NCBI GenBank assembly: GCA_027214385.1
Contig: JAPVXR010000003.1
Span: 372,001 to 436,000, forward strand
DNA length: 64,000 nucleotides
Source of the DNA: Cryomorphaceae bacterium 1068
GTDB taxonomy: Bacteria; Bacteroidota; Bacteroidia; Flavobacteriales_D; Cryomorphaceae
Reading direction: 5' to 3'
Positions 9,601 to 16,815 of this stretch are shown piece after piece. The position numbers and the translations under genes were made by a program. The first letter of the stretch is position 1. The number at the start of each line of letters is the position of its first letter. The notes below the pieces were generated by a model. That model was not told the DNA's origin, searched no databases, and saw only the letters and a list, made by a program, of their open reading frames with translations.

Positions 9601-9766
9601 CTCGGTCATTATGACCTACTTCGGGGTAAACTACTACCTCTCGGGATTGCACTCGTATGCCGCGGGAGATCCCGTTCCGATTCCCGACTGGGTATACTTA
9701 GCCGTAACGATCGTGGCGGTAATTAGCGCTTTCGCCTATTGGCGCAAAAAAGCTGTTGGGGCATGA
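6659..9766 (+). CDS. Fused ResB-CcsA cytochrome c maturation protein (system II)
   Basis: 1035 residues. The N-terminal half has transmembrane segments near 15-35, 55-75 and 85-105, a large periplasmic region (about 110-430) and a further helix, as in ResB/Ccs1. The C-terminal part from about residue 735 is a multi-helix CcsA unit with the tryptophan-rich heme-handling motif W-G-R-Y-W-G-W-D-A-K-E-T-W starting near residue 936, plus histidines in T-I-H-V-S-L and I-L-H-M-R-L. System II proteins attach heme to CxxCH motifs, so this gene serves the neighbouring cytochromes, which together need 39 hemes. The start ATG follows the stop of the lipoprotein directly. Confidence 0.9.
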   Translation: MAKAKSSFSKILLTLFNTKAAGAYLIIFAAAIGTATFIENDFGTSAAQKLIYQSTWFEVLLVLFCITLIVNVIQFRFVQRRKWALLIFHSAMVVIIIGAGITRYFGYEGVMHIRETESSNVIYSNDTYLNYKAQYKGQDFQFYESVLFASIGDNEMDETYLVGDQKVNVVVREVIPNPVQSMVSDPKGPATLKVVFGSEMGREEYFLHPGDKQQLQGVKFNFTEEDIPGAVNIRLIDGQLSLQTDRDLVQMVMADRSVDTLAAFVRHPLKLRSLYNNGSQAFVFGDFLPAAKVQMKAGDQKIENSSTIAILLKVSIGDQNFERYVMGSKGTLGRPEVFAGEGLLLSVSYGSRIIELPFSIYLNDFIIDRYPGTNSPASFASEVTLTDSRAGLEEDYRIYMNNVLDYAGYRFFQSSYDRDELGSYLSVNYDAPGTVVTYIGYILLTLGLVLVFFSKNTRFHQLTQNIKKLRGAAVLLPLFLFMGLTSADLNAQQAVAPQLKVVDASHAELASRIVVQDFRGRMKPLHTLNRELLRKISGSESYRGFNADQVVLSMYADKTSWYAVPLISIGAHNGVSELIGIKDGEKAAYRDFFSRDGKYKLGNAVQEANNTKPAERGIFEKQIIKVDERLNIVTMVFSGSFFRVIPLENDPNNTWVSERFQGHQEQDRSVATKFFKEYRQSLHSALHEGNYNYPNQILAELKDYQNTYGKAVIPSSAKLKTEIILNKSKVFNRLALYYFSLGLLFLVLLFYTVFRPNSGISRMQNIFLALVVIGFVAHTAGLGLRWYVSGRAPWSNGYESMIYIGWTATLAGLLFTRRSLGGMAATLVLSGTVLLIALLSYLDPEITPLVPVLRSYWLTIHVSLEAGSYGFLMLGAIIGLINLMLYAVMRKASKKRILRMIKEMSYISEMTLIGGIVMLSVGTYLGGVWANESWGRYWGWDAKETWALVSILVYAFILHMRLIPGLKSLFAYNFATLFGLSSVIMTYFGVNYYLSGLHSYAAGDPVPIPDWVYLAVTIVAVISAFAYWRKKAVGA

Positions 9767-10035
9767 GGTCTATTGTTCTATTACTAAGAATGAAGGCAGT
9801 ACTTAAAATGTATGCTAATGCAAAGAGAATTGACAGGATTCATTCGGGCTTGAGATTTATCGGGTTCAGGTTTTATTCTCTTCAAAAATTGCCACGAAGA
9901 CATTCACGATGGAATTATCAGTGAGAAATATTACCTTGATGATTGCCGTTTACACCTTTGGTCGAAAAAGTTTGAAAACAACATGGTGCAAATAAATTAC
10001 AAATGTGAAAAATTCGAATGCTAAGACTATCATTC
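9767..10035 (+). pseudogene. Remnant of a second copy of the 20-heme cytochrome gene
   Basis: Within this 250-base stretch after ccsA, 9887-9949 resembles 3596-3658 of the 20-heme gene (both read C-H-x-D-I-H-D-G, then I-S-E-K-Y-Y). 9960-10035 resembles 4003-4083, the end of the same gene. About 345 bases in between are absent. The terminal heme motif is destroyed: TGTATAGACTGTCAT in the intact copy corresponds to TGCTAAGACTATCAT here, giving a stop and a Cys-to-Tyr change. I see no similarity in 9767-9886. The remnant ends inside the start of the 19-heme gene, just as the intact 20-heme gene overlaps the broken copy at 4060. Confidence 0.7.
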
Positions 10036-11472
10036 ATAGCACTCCTAGTTTTAGTGGTCGCAGGTTCTGTTTCGGCGCAGAACCCTCACGGTAATGATTT
10101 TATCGTAGACTGTAAAGACTGCCATAACCCGGGCGGTTGGTCTGTGGATTTAGAGACTATGACCTTTTCACACGACTCGGTTGGTTTTGAGCTGGAAGGT
10201 CGTCACGAAGAAATTACCTGCAAAGACTGCCATACCACCTTGGTATTCGACGAAGTTGGCAATGATTGTGTGGACTGTCACACCGATATCCACAACATGT
10301 CGGTAGGAAATGATTGCGTACGCTGCCACGATTCAGAAAGTTGGTTGGTCAATAACATACCCGAATTGCATGAGCAAAATGGTTTCCCGCTTTTGGGACA
10401 ACACCGGGTAGCCGACTGCACGGACTGCCACCTCGATGAGAGTGAACTCGAATGGAGTCGAATAGGCAACGAATGCGTGTCTTGTCACATGGAAGACTAC
10501 ATGGCTGCTTTGGAGCCCAACCACCAATTGGCGGGATTCTCGACCGAGTGCACCGAATGTCATGCACCCTTGGCACAAGACTGGATGGTCGATGATTTCC
10601 ACGTTTTCTTCCCGCTGGAAGGAGGTCACGATATTGACGACTGTGCCGCATGCCACCTGGACGACAATTACGCCAATACATCACCCGAGTGCGTGTCTTG
10701 CCACCAAGATGACTTTGACGCTACCTCTGAGCCCAATCATCAAGATGCCGGTTTCTCAACTGACTGCGCGCAATGCCATGATCCCTTTACACCGGGTTGG
10801 GGCGGAACCGGTGATTTTCATATGTTCTTTCCGCTCGAAGGGGGCCACGATATCCAGGATTGCAATGAATGCCACGAGGGTACTGACTATGCTGCGGCCT
10901 CACCGGAATGTGTATCATGCCACCTTGACGATTTTCAATCCACCGACGAACCTGACCATGAAGCTGCAGGTTTCTCAACGGATTGTCTCGAATGCCACAG
11001 CCCGACCGCTGAGAACTGGGGATCTGAAAGCTTCCACTTATTCTTCCCGCTAGAAGGAGGACACGATATTCAGGATTGCAATCAATGTCACGATGGAAAT
11101 GATTATGCTGCGGCTTCGCCGGAATGCATCTCGTGTCACGAGGACGACTTTAACAATGTAGATTCTCCGGATCACATAGATGCGGGTTTCGGCACAAACT
11201 GCCTCGAGTGCCACACCACCAATAATTGGGAGTCGGCTATTTTCGACCAACACGATGGGATGTACTTCCCTATTTTCTCCGGGAAACACGATGAAGAATG
11301 GAACACCTGCGACGAATGCCACACCACACCTGGCAATTACAGTCTTTTCAGCTGCATCCAATGCCACGAACACGATAACCCGGGCGACTTAGCGGATGAT
11401 CACGATGAAGTGTCCGGCTATGTCTACGAAAGTAACGCTTGTTACAGCTGTCACCCGAACGGATCAGAATAA
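10018..11472 (+). CDS. Secreted 19-heme c-type cytochrome with tandem tri-heme repeats
   Basis: 484 residues with a signal peptide (ending S-V-S-A-Q near residue 21) and nineteen CxxCH motifs. The middle is built from four tandem units of 72-75 residues (starting near 10384, 10609, 10828 and 11044). Each has a F-P-L-x-G-x-H entry, then three heme motifs, the second usually E-C-V-S-C-H. The protein is rich in Asp and Glu and therefore very acidic. A location in the periplasm or at the cell surface is expected; no sorting domain is visible. It shares its N-terminus with the broken gene at 4060. Confidence 0.85.
   Translation: MLRLSFIALLVLVVAGSVSAQNPHGNDFIVDCKDCHNPGGWSVDLETMTFSHDSVGFELEGRHEEITCKDCHTTLVFDEVGNDCVDCHTDIHNMSVGNDCVRCHDSESWLVNNIPELHEQNGFPLLGQHRVADCTDCHLDESELEWSRIGNECVSCHMEDYMAALEPNHQLAGFSTECTECHAPLAQDWMVDDFHVFFPLEGGHDIDDCAACHLDDNYANTSPECVSCHQDDFDATSEPNHQDAGFSTDCAQCHDPFTPGWGGTGDFHMFFPLEGGHDIQDCNECHEGTDYAAASPECVSCHLDDFQSTDEPDHEAAGFSTDCLECHSPTAENWGSESFHLFFPLEGGHDIQDCNQCHDGNDYAAASPECISCHEDDFNNVDSPDHIDAGFGTNCLECHTTNNWESAIFDQHDGMYFPIFSGKHDEEWNTCDECHTTPGNYSLFSCIQCHEHDNPGDLADDHDEVSGYVYESNACYSCHPNGSE
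10384..11265 (+). repeat. Four tandem tri-heme coding repeats
   Basis: Within the 19-heme gene the F-P-L entry motif recurs at 10384, 10609, 10828 and 11044, with a fifth partial entry (F-P-I-F-S-G-K-H) at 11266. The spacing is 225, 219, 216 and 222 bases. Units 2 to 4 are most alike (L-E-G-G-H-D-I, S-P-E-C, D-A-G-F or A-A-G-F). This suggests growth of the cytochrome by recent in-frame duplication of a three-heme block. Confidence 0.75.
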
Positions 11473-11544
11473 CAGTTTTATGGAATAAGAAGGATGCGAA
11501 TTATTAGTGGGCCGTTATTGAAGGCCAGAGTGCTCTAGCTTTAC

Positions 11545-12456
11545 TTAATAAAAAATGGTGTACGCCTCATCCTTCTTCTCATTCGATTTGAGATATAAGT
11601 ACTCCCTATCGGTATCTATAATTATGTCGAATCTCTTGATTAAATCTCCTCCCATCAAGCTTACTTTTTGCTGATCAAGGGATCCTTCAAAAAAACCAAC
11701 CGGAATATTTTTAAAAGACACCTCCCCAAGCCTAAATTCGGGTAGACTTCCTTTCTTAGTCAACAGAGTATTTCCATAAGAATCCTGTAGCTTTTGCTCG
11801 GAGGTAATTTCAATTCGACTGCTTAGGTCGTTGTCCTTAGCAAAACCATCATCGAAAAGAATGGCTCCTCCATAACCCGAATGAATTAAAAATTGATTTT
11901 GATACACTTGATGGTTCAATACGGCAGAAGCTGTCAAAAATATCATCCCATCTACATAATCTGTCGGTATTTTGGTATACCCTTGAGGCAAAGTAGGTGT
12001 GACGGGATGTATGACCAGAATCTGCTTCGTGAAATTTATCTCGACCGCTTTCCCGAAAAAAAAATCCAAACCGACCTTACCATCTGACTCAGGACCTGAA
12101 TTTGTCGTTTCCCTTAGGTGGAGACTATCAACAACCATCGCACCGATTGTGAATGAATTGTTCTCACTGACTCGAGATTGACTCTGCCCACCCCAGCTAT
12201 ATACCTCTTGATCGGAGGTCCATGCAATGGACTTTAGTTTTGAAGCTCCCTCCTTCGTTAAAGAGACGGAGCCCCCGGCAGTATGAAACATTAGCGTTAG
12301 AGAATCTTCAGTATTTACTATCGCCTCAACCAAAATATTATTGTGGTTCGTCAACCGAAAAGGAATGGTATCATTCTGTCCCGAACAAAGTTGACTCAAA
12401 ACAAGTCCAAGAATTAACAAAAAGACATTGCAATTGTAAGAAGCAGTAATTTTCAA
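11545..12456 (-). CDS. Secreted aspartic-protease-like protein lacking catalytic aspartates
   Basis: 303 residues with a signal peptide (hydrophobic 10-25, ending C-S-G-Q). Two repeats of a retropepsin/pepsin-like fold are recognisable. The first active-site region reads M-F-H-T-A-G-G and the second F-L-I-H-S-G-Y-G-G, where active enzymes have D-T/S-G. Both catalytic aspartates are thus replaced by histidine. A C-terminal L-M-G-G-D-L-I-K-R-F-D-I-I-I-D resembles the end of aspartyl protease family proteins of Bacteroidota. It is probably a non-proteolytic member or one with altered chemistry. The gene converges on the 19-heme cytochrome gene with 72 bases between them. Confidence 0.6.
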   Translation of the reverse strand: MKITASYNCNVFLLILGLVLSQLCSGQNDTIPFRLTNHNNILVEAIVNTEDSLTLMFHTAGGSVSLTKEGASKLKSIAWTSDQEVYSWGGQSQSRVSENNSFTIGAMVVDSLHLRETTNSGPESDGKVGLDFFFGKAVEINFTKQILVIHPVTPTLPQGYTKIPTDYVDGMIFLTASAVLNHQVYQNQFLIHSGYGGAILFDDGFAKDNDLSSRIEITSEQKLQDSYGNTLLTKKGSLPEFRLGEVSFKNIPVGFFEGSLDQQKVSLMGGDLIKRFDIIIDTDREYLYLKSNEKKDEAYTIFY

Positions 12457-12912
12457 TTTATCTGGATTTAAACCAACTCGAGAATCCGGATTTCGGAAAA
12501 CCAGCGTACGGGTATTAAGCGGAAATATAGATTGAAAAATAATGCCTCTGTTAACTTAGTTCCAGCTTTACCGCTTTTTAACAACTGATGGTGTAGAAGC
12601 ATCATCTTAATTATTGATCTCTAGGAATCGACATTCTTTTTTTAGACATGAAACGAGTCTTTCTTGAATTTCTACTTTAGAAAGTTCCCACCCACGAAGA
12701 CATAAGTAAGTTTTATATATCGAGCAATCTGATTTGAATTAATGACTCAATCCTATAAGATTCACATCAATTAATATCAAGAAATGCCAATTGTGATGAT
12801 TGATATTGCTTATCTCGAATCGAAATATCTTCATTCTCTTTAAAATCACCTAGACCAATTTTAACTGCAAAACCTTCCGATTCCCACTTTTAGGATTTTT
12901 TTCTTGTTCTCC
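12457..12912. other. AT-rich intergenic stretch
   Basis: No convincing coding frame, repeat or RNA is visible between the aspartic-protease-like gene and the candidate small RNA. The first part should hold the promoter of the minus-strand gene. Confidence 0.5.
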
Positions 12913-12944
12913 TTGCATAAATGCAAGAGATATTACTACCTTAG
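12913..12944 (+). promoter_or_regulatory. Candidate promoter of the small RNA
   Basis: TTG at 12913-12915 and TACCTTAG at 12937-12944 are 21 bases apart. This fits the Bacteroidota pattern TTTG, N17-23, TAnnTTTG with one mismatch in the second box. It lies 5-8 bases before the structured region described next. Confidence 0.4.
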
Positions 12945-12948
12945 CATC

Positions 12949-13083
12949 ATGCTTGGAAAACAGCACTGTGGGATATCATTCTTTCATCGTCTCACTCTAA
13001 ATCGTCTCACGGTGTTCCAAGATAGTTTTTCTGTTTCATAGCCTCGAAAGCCCTTCAAACGTGAAGGGCTTTCGAGATTTTAT
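12949..13083 (+). ncRNA. Candidate structured small RNA of unknown family
   Basis: About 135 bases without a coding frame. CTTGGAA (12952-12958) pairs perfectly with TTCCAAG (13015-13021). CACTGTGGGA (12964-12973) pairs with TCTCACGGTG (13005-13014) over ten pairs, two of them G-U. The strands are joined by a five-base bulge AACAG on the 5' side only. The roughly 31-base apical loop holds a first copy of ATCGTCTCAC (12986-12995), repeated at 13001-13010, so the second helix could switch register. A strong terminator hairpin follows. A 6S-like RNA (the 6S-Flavo motif) is one possibility I cannot test; I do not recognise the family. Confidence 0.5.
13043..13081 (+). terminator. Strong intrinsic terminator after the small RNA
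   Basis: A perfect 15-base-pair stem joins 13043-13057 (CTCGAAAGCCCTTCA) to 13062-13076, with a four-base AACG loop, followed by ATTTTATA. No protein gene ends nearby on the plus strand, so it most likely ends a non-coding transcript. Confidence 0.65.
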
Positions 13084-13492
13084 ACCCTACCCATTTTCTT
13101 GAGCCTTTTCTGATCATAAGTTTCTCTTATCTTTTTAGACTTACCTGAGCTTTGACTGCAAGTAAAAGAAACTACAAAATGAGCAATCATTGGAATGTTA
13201 AGCAGACATCAATTTTGTGTTTGTCTTGTTCGTCGAAAACCGGGAATTCTAAAGGAATAAGCTCGTCCCGTGATTTGATACTTATTAAAATAGAACCTCT
13301 ATTATTCAAAATCACTTGATATAACCAGACTAGTCAGGTCATTACTTTAATTCAATATTGACTTGTCCGAATCTGATGTCCTTAAAGGGATAGTTTACAT
13401 CTTTTGTTGATTTAAGAGTCTTATTCAGTTGGACTTTCTGTTTACCGCTAAGAAGAGAAATATTGCATATTTGCGTTCTAAAATATGTGTTG
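13084..13492. other. Intergenic stretch with a possible decayed gene end
   Basis: No gene is supported. On the minus strand, from about 13470 down to 13342, one frame reads protein-like sequence ending F-G-Q-V-N-I-E-L-K and a stop. This might be the tail of a decayed secreted protein. It has no start of its own and overlaps the signal-peptide region of the plus-strand nuclease in reverse. Confidence 0.25.
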
Positions 13493-14683
13493 ATGACTAC
13501 TATGATACGTGCTGCAAGCCTCAGTTTCTTTTTATTTTTTACTTGTTTCATTTCCAATGCTCAATCCAATGACTTGATTGACTTGGAGTTTGGAACGGTA
13601 AACCATTTTGATGTTGCCACCTGGAATATTGAATGGTTTCCAAAAAACGGAGAAACGACCATTGAATATGTGGTTGAAATCATCGAAGAGCTCGAATTAG
13701 ACGTCATCGCCATTCAGGAAATAGATGAGCCGGAACAATTTGAATATCTCCTGAGTCTTCTGCAAGGTTACGACGGCTATTACCAAGACGGTGAATACGC
13801 CCGACTAGGATTTATATACAACACCCAATCCGTAACGGTAAACGAGCAATACGAGATTTTCGATAACGGTAGCTATGGCAATCCATTTCCTCGCCCACCT
13901 TTGGTCATGGAATTGACGTTTATGGGTGAGCATGATTTTGTGGTTATCAATAATCACTTTAAATGTTGCGGCAATACAATTTTGGATCCCGATGATTTTT
14001 GGGACGAAGAAACCCGAAGAGCTTATGCTTCGGAATTGCTTAAGGATTATATGGACTTCCATTTTGGTGAGGAAAACCTAATAATGTTAGGTGACTTGAA
14101 TGATCTCTTGACCGATGCACCGCAAAACAATGTTTTTCAGGTATACATTGATGATCCTACCAATTATCGCTTTGCAGATATGGATATAGCTATGGCTAGC
14201 CCATCTCAATGGTCTTACCCAAGCTGGCCTTCTCACCTCGATCATATTTTGGTAAGTGATGAACTCTTTGCTGCTTTGGAGGATCCCGAATCACAAATTA
14301 CTACCATACAAATCGATGATTTATTTCCAGGCGGGTTCAATGGATATGACAGTAACGTTTCTGATCACCTGCCTGTTGGGTTTGGATTTGATCCCTCGAC
14401 CACTACCCTTTCTGATGGTCTGAATAACTCAGATGCAAACATCTTTTCAGTTTACCCCAACCCCAGTAAAGGTTTAGTGCAGGTGAGCTCAAAAGGGTCA
14501 TCGCCTATCGAAGCAATCCGCGTATTTGACCAAATGGGAAGAATGGTATTTGCAAACACGAATCAAGGTAGCGCCAAAAATAGCTCTTTTGATTTGAGCC
14601 AATTACCTGCAGGTATCTACAGCATTAGCCTGACTACTGCCTCAGGAGACACCGCTACAAAAAAGCTGGTACTCTCTCGCTAA
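13493..14683 (+). CDS. Secreted endonuclease/exonuclease/phosphatase-family protein with T9SS sorting domain
   Basis: About 396 residues. The start is taken at M-T-T-M-I-R; ATG at 13502 is also possible, and either gives a signal peptide ending I-S-N-A-Q. The catalytic domain shows the family series W-N-I-E-W-F, Q-E-I, N-N-H-F-K, G-D-L-N-D and S-D-H-L-P-V, which hold the metal-binding and catalytic residues of DNase I-like phosphodiesterases. The last 80 residues (Y-P-N-P-S-K-G, D-Q-M-G-R, L-P-A-G-I-Y, K-K-L-V-L) form a type A T9SS sorting domain. It is probably an exported nuclease or phosphatase used to scavenge nucleic acid or phosphate. Confidence 0.85.
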   Translation: MTTMIRAASLSFFLFFTCFISNAQSNDLIDLEFGTVNHFDVATWNIEWFPKNGETTIEYVVEIIEELELDVIAIQEIDEPEQFEYLLSLLQGYDGYYQDGEYARLGFIYNTQSVTVNEQYEIFDNGSYGNPFPRPPLVMELTFMGEHDFVVINNHFKCCGNTILDPDDFWDEETRRAYASELLKDYMDFHFGEENLIMLGDLNDLLTDAPQNNVFQVYIDDPTNYRFADMDIAMASPSQWSYPSWPSHLDHILVSDELFAALEDPESQITTIQIDDLFPGGFNGYDSNVSDHLPVGFGFDPSTTTLSDGLNNSDANIFSVYPNPSKGLVQVSSKGSSPIEAIRVFDQMGRMVFANTNQGSAKNSSFDLSQLPAGIYSISLTTASGDTATKKLVLSR

Positions 14684-14711
14684 GTCCTTGCGCCAACAAC
14701 GGTCTGCTTTC

Positions 14712-14742
14712 TTTGTTATGAATGTGTAATGCGTTATTTTTA
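14712..14742 (+). promoter_or_regulatory. Promoter of the paa operon
   Basis: TTTG at 14712-14715 and TATTTTTA at 14735-14742 are spaced by 19 bases, matching the Bacteroidota TTTG / TAnnTTTG promoter with one mismatch. The second box lies 29 bases before the ATG of paaA. Confidence 0.5.
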
Positions 14743-14763
14743 CGCCACCATCAAACTGATATT

Positions 14764-15708
14764 ATGAATTTAGCAGAACGCGAAGAATTGTTTCAAGAGA
14801 AGATCGACAAAGGGCAGAAGATTGAAGCAAAAGAGTGGATGCCCGAAAACTACCGAAAGCAACTTATCCGGATGATTTCCCAGCACGCCCACAGTGAGAT
14901 TGTGGGGATGCTCCCTGAAGGAAACTGGATAACACGCGCCCCAAGCCTTCGCCGAAAGGCAGTACTACTGGCCAAGGTCCAAGACGAAGCCGGTCATGGC
15001 CTCTACCTATACAGTGCCGCTGAAACGTTGGGAGTGGATCGTCAAACAATGATCGATCAATTGCTCTCGGGAAAAGCAAAGTACTCCAGTATTTTCAACT
15101 ACCCCACCCTTTCCTGGGCCGACATTGGCGCCATCGGTTGGTTGGTAGACGGAGCAGCCATTGTAAACCAGACCATGCTTGCACGAGGTTCCTACGGACC
15201 CTACTCGCGTGCGATGGTTCGTATCTGCAAAGAAGAAAGTTTCCACAACAGACAAGGGTATGAAATCATATACCAACTGGCCAATGGAACAGCAGAGCAG
15301 AAAAAAATGGCTCAAGACGCCTTGAACCGCTGGTGGTGGCCTTCCATTCAAATGCTGGGTCCATCTGATGCACAGTCGAAAAACAGCGCCGAAACCATGA
15401 AGTGGAACATTAAAGTGGAGAGCAATGACACCATTCGTCAGCGCTTCATTGATCGCACGGTTCCACAGGCAGAAGCCGCAGGTTTGACTATTCCCGATCC
15501 AGATTTGAAATTCAATGAGGAAACACAACACTGGGAAATAGGAGAAATCGAATGGGAAGAATTTTTCCAAGTAATAAAAGGAAATGGCCCTTGCAACCAC
15601 AAAAGAATGGAAGCCAGAAAAAAGGCAGAAGGAGAAGGTAAGTGGGTGAGAGATGCCATGAAAGCTTATGCTGAAAAACAAAAAGCACGCAAATCAACTG
15701 CGGCTTAA
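14764..15708 (+). CDS. paaA: Phenylacetyl-CoA 1,2-epoxidase catalytic subunit PaaA
   Basis: 314 residues, the usual length. The ATG at 14764 (M-N-L-A-E-R-E) is chosen over upstream in-frame codons. Diiron ligand motifs are E75-A-G-H78 and E158-S-F-H161, and the R-W-W-W-P stretch is typical of PaaA. With PaaC as structural partner it forms the oxygenase that epoxidises the aromatic ring of phenylacetyl-CoA, the committed step of aerobic phenylacetate breakdown. It is the first gene of paaABCD. Confidence 0.95.
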   Translation: MNLAEREELFQEKIDKGQKIEAKEWMPENYRKQLIRMISQHAHSEIVGMLPEGNWITRAPSLRRKAVLLAKVQDEAGHGLYLYSAAETLGVDRQTMIDQLLSGKAKYSSIFNYPTLSWADIGAIGWLVDGAAIVNQTMLARGSYGPYSRAMVRICKEESFHNRQGYEIIYQLANGTAEQKKMAQDALNRWWWPSIQMLGPSDAQSKNSAETMKWNIKVESNDTIRQRFIDRTVPQAEAAGLTIPDPDLKFNEETQHWEIGEIEWEEFFQVIKGNGPCNHKRMEARKKAEGEGKWVRDAMKAYAEKQKARKSTAA

Positions 15709-15743
15709 CCAACATACCATCAACTACCTACTACTCTAACACC

Positions 15744-16049
15744 ATGTCTGAAGAACAAACGAATCAAAGCGAACAAGGCATCCTTTGGGAAGTCTTTATT
15801 CAATCAAAACCGGGAATACCACACAAGCACGCAGGAAGCGTTCATGCGCACGATGCAGAAATGGCATTGAAAGCAGCTCGAGACGTCTACACACGTAGAA
15901 GAGAAGGCGTCAGCCTTTGGGTAGTTCCTTCCAACATGATTCACGCCACGACTGAAGAAGAGGCGGAATCATTCTTTGATCCTGCCGATGACAAAGCCTA
16001 TCGACATCCTACTTTCTACACCATTCCTGAAGGAGTGAAATATTTGTAA
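15744..16049 (+). CDS. paaB: Phenylacetyl-CoA epoxidase subunit PaaB
   Basis: 101 residues. The pattern W-E-V-F-I-Q, then G-S-V-H-A-H-D-A-E-M-A-L, then R-R-E-G-V-S-L-W-V is characteristic of PaaB. This small subunit bridges or stabilises the PaaA-PaaC complex. It starts 35 bases after paaA and ends one base before the paaC start. Confidence 0.93.
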   Translation: MSEEQTNQSEQGILWEVFIQSKPGIPHKHAGSVHAHDAEMALKAARDVYTRRREGVSLWVVPSNMIHATTEEEAESFFDPADDKAYRHPTFYTIPEGVKYL

Positions 16050-16050
16050 G

Positions 16051-16812
16051 ATGACTAAAGAAGAAGCTTTATACGAATACCTGATCCGATTGGGCGACAA
16101 CGCCCTGATTTTGGGTCAGCGCTTGGGAGAATGGTGCGGACACGCTCACCAATTGGAAAGCGATATAGCCATGACCAATGTTTCATTGGATTTAATCGGA
16201 CAAGCGCGAATGCTGCTCACCGAAGCGGGAGTTGTAGAAGGAAAAGGCAGAACGGAAGATGATCTCGCTTTTCACAGAAATGAGTTTGATTTCAGAAACA
16301 ACCTTTTGGTAGAAATGGCGAATGGCGATTTCGCACAAACTATCACTCGGCAGTTCTTTTTTGATGGGTTCTACTATCACCTGCTGCAGGCTCTAAAGAC
16401 AAGCAAAAGCGAATTCCTGCAAGCCTTTGCTCTGAAGAGCATTAAAGAAGTGACGTATCATCGGGAGCTGAGCGCCGACTTTGTGGTAAGACTTGGAGAC
16501 GGCACGGAAGTAAGTCATGATAAAATGCAAAATGCCGTTGACCTCTTGTGGGAATACACAGGTGAGCTATTTGAAATGACAGAAGCTGACGAGATTCTGA
16601 TGGCGGAAGGAATGGTTCCCGACCTGAATGAAATAAAAGCGCTTTGGGAAAAAGACATGATTGCCGCATTAGAAAAGGCGACACTGTCTATTCCCGACAC
16701 CAAAGGATATATGGCTTCCGGAAGTCGGAAAGGAAATCACACAGAATACTTGGGGTACATCTTGGCAGAAATGCAATACTACCCACGAATGATGCCCGAC
16801 GCAAAGTGGTAA
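16051..16812 (+). CDS. paaC: Phenylacetyl-CoA epoxidase subunit PaaC
   Basis: 253 residues of the ferritin-like PaaC family: L-G-D-N-A-L-I-L-G-Q-R-L at about 11-22, and a helix with D-L-I-G-Q-A-R. PaaC is the structural subunit paired with PaaA and does not itself hold the working diiron site. It is one base downstream of paaB and three bases upstream of paaD, so translation is probably coupled. Confidence 0.93.
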   Translation: MTKEEALYEYLIRLGDNALILGQRLGEWCGHAHQLESDIAMTNVSLDLIGQARMLLTEAGVVEGKGRTEDDLAFHRNEFDFRNNLLVEMANGDFAQTITRQFFFDGFYYHLLQALKTSKSEFLQAFALKSIKEVTYHRELSADFVVRLGDGTEVSHDKMQNAVDLLWEYTGELFEMTEADEILMAEGMVPDLNEIKALWEKDMIAALEKATLSIPDTKGYMASGSRKGNHTEYLGYILAEMQYYPRMMPDAKW

Positions 16813-16815
16813 TCA

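Noticed and set aside
9739-9924. 61-residue plus-strand frame after ccsA.
   Set aside because: It overlaps the ccsA end and reads the cytochrome remnant in the wrong frame.
13342-13557. Minus-strand 71-residue frame overlapping the nuclease start.
   Set aside because: Its N-terminal half is the reverse of the nuclease signal peptide. Only the tail looks protein-like and it has no start of its own; noted only as a possible decayed end.
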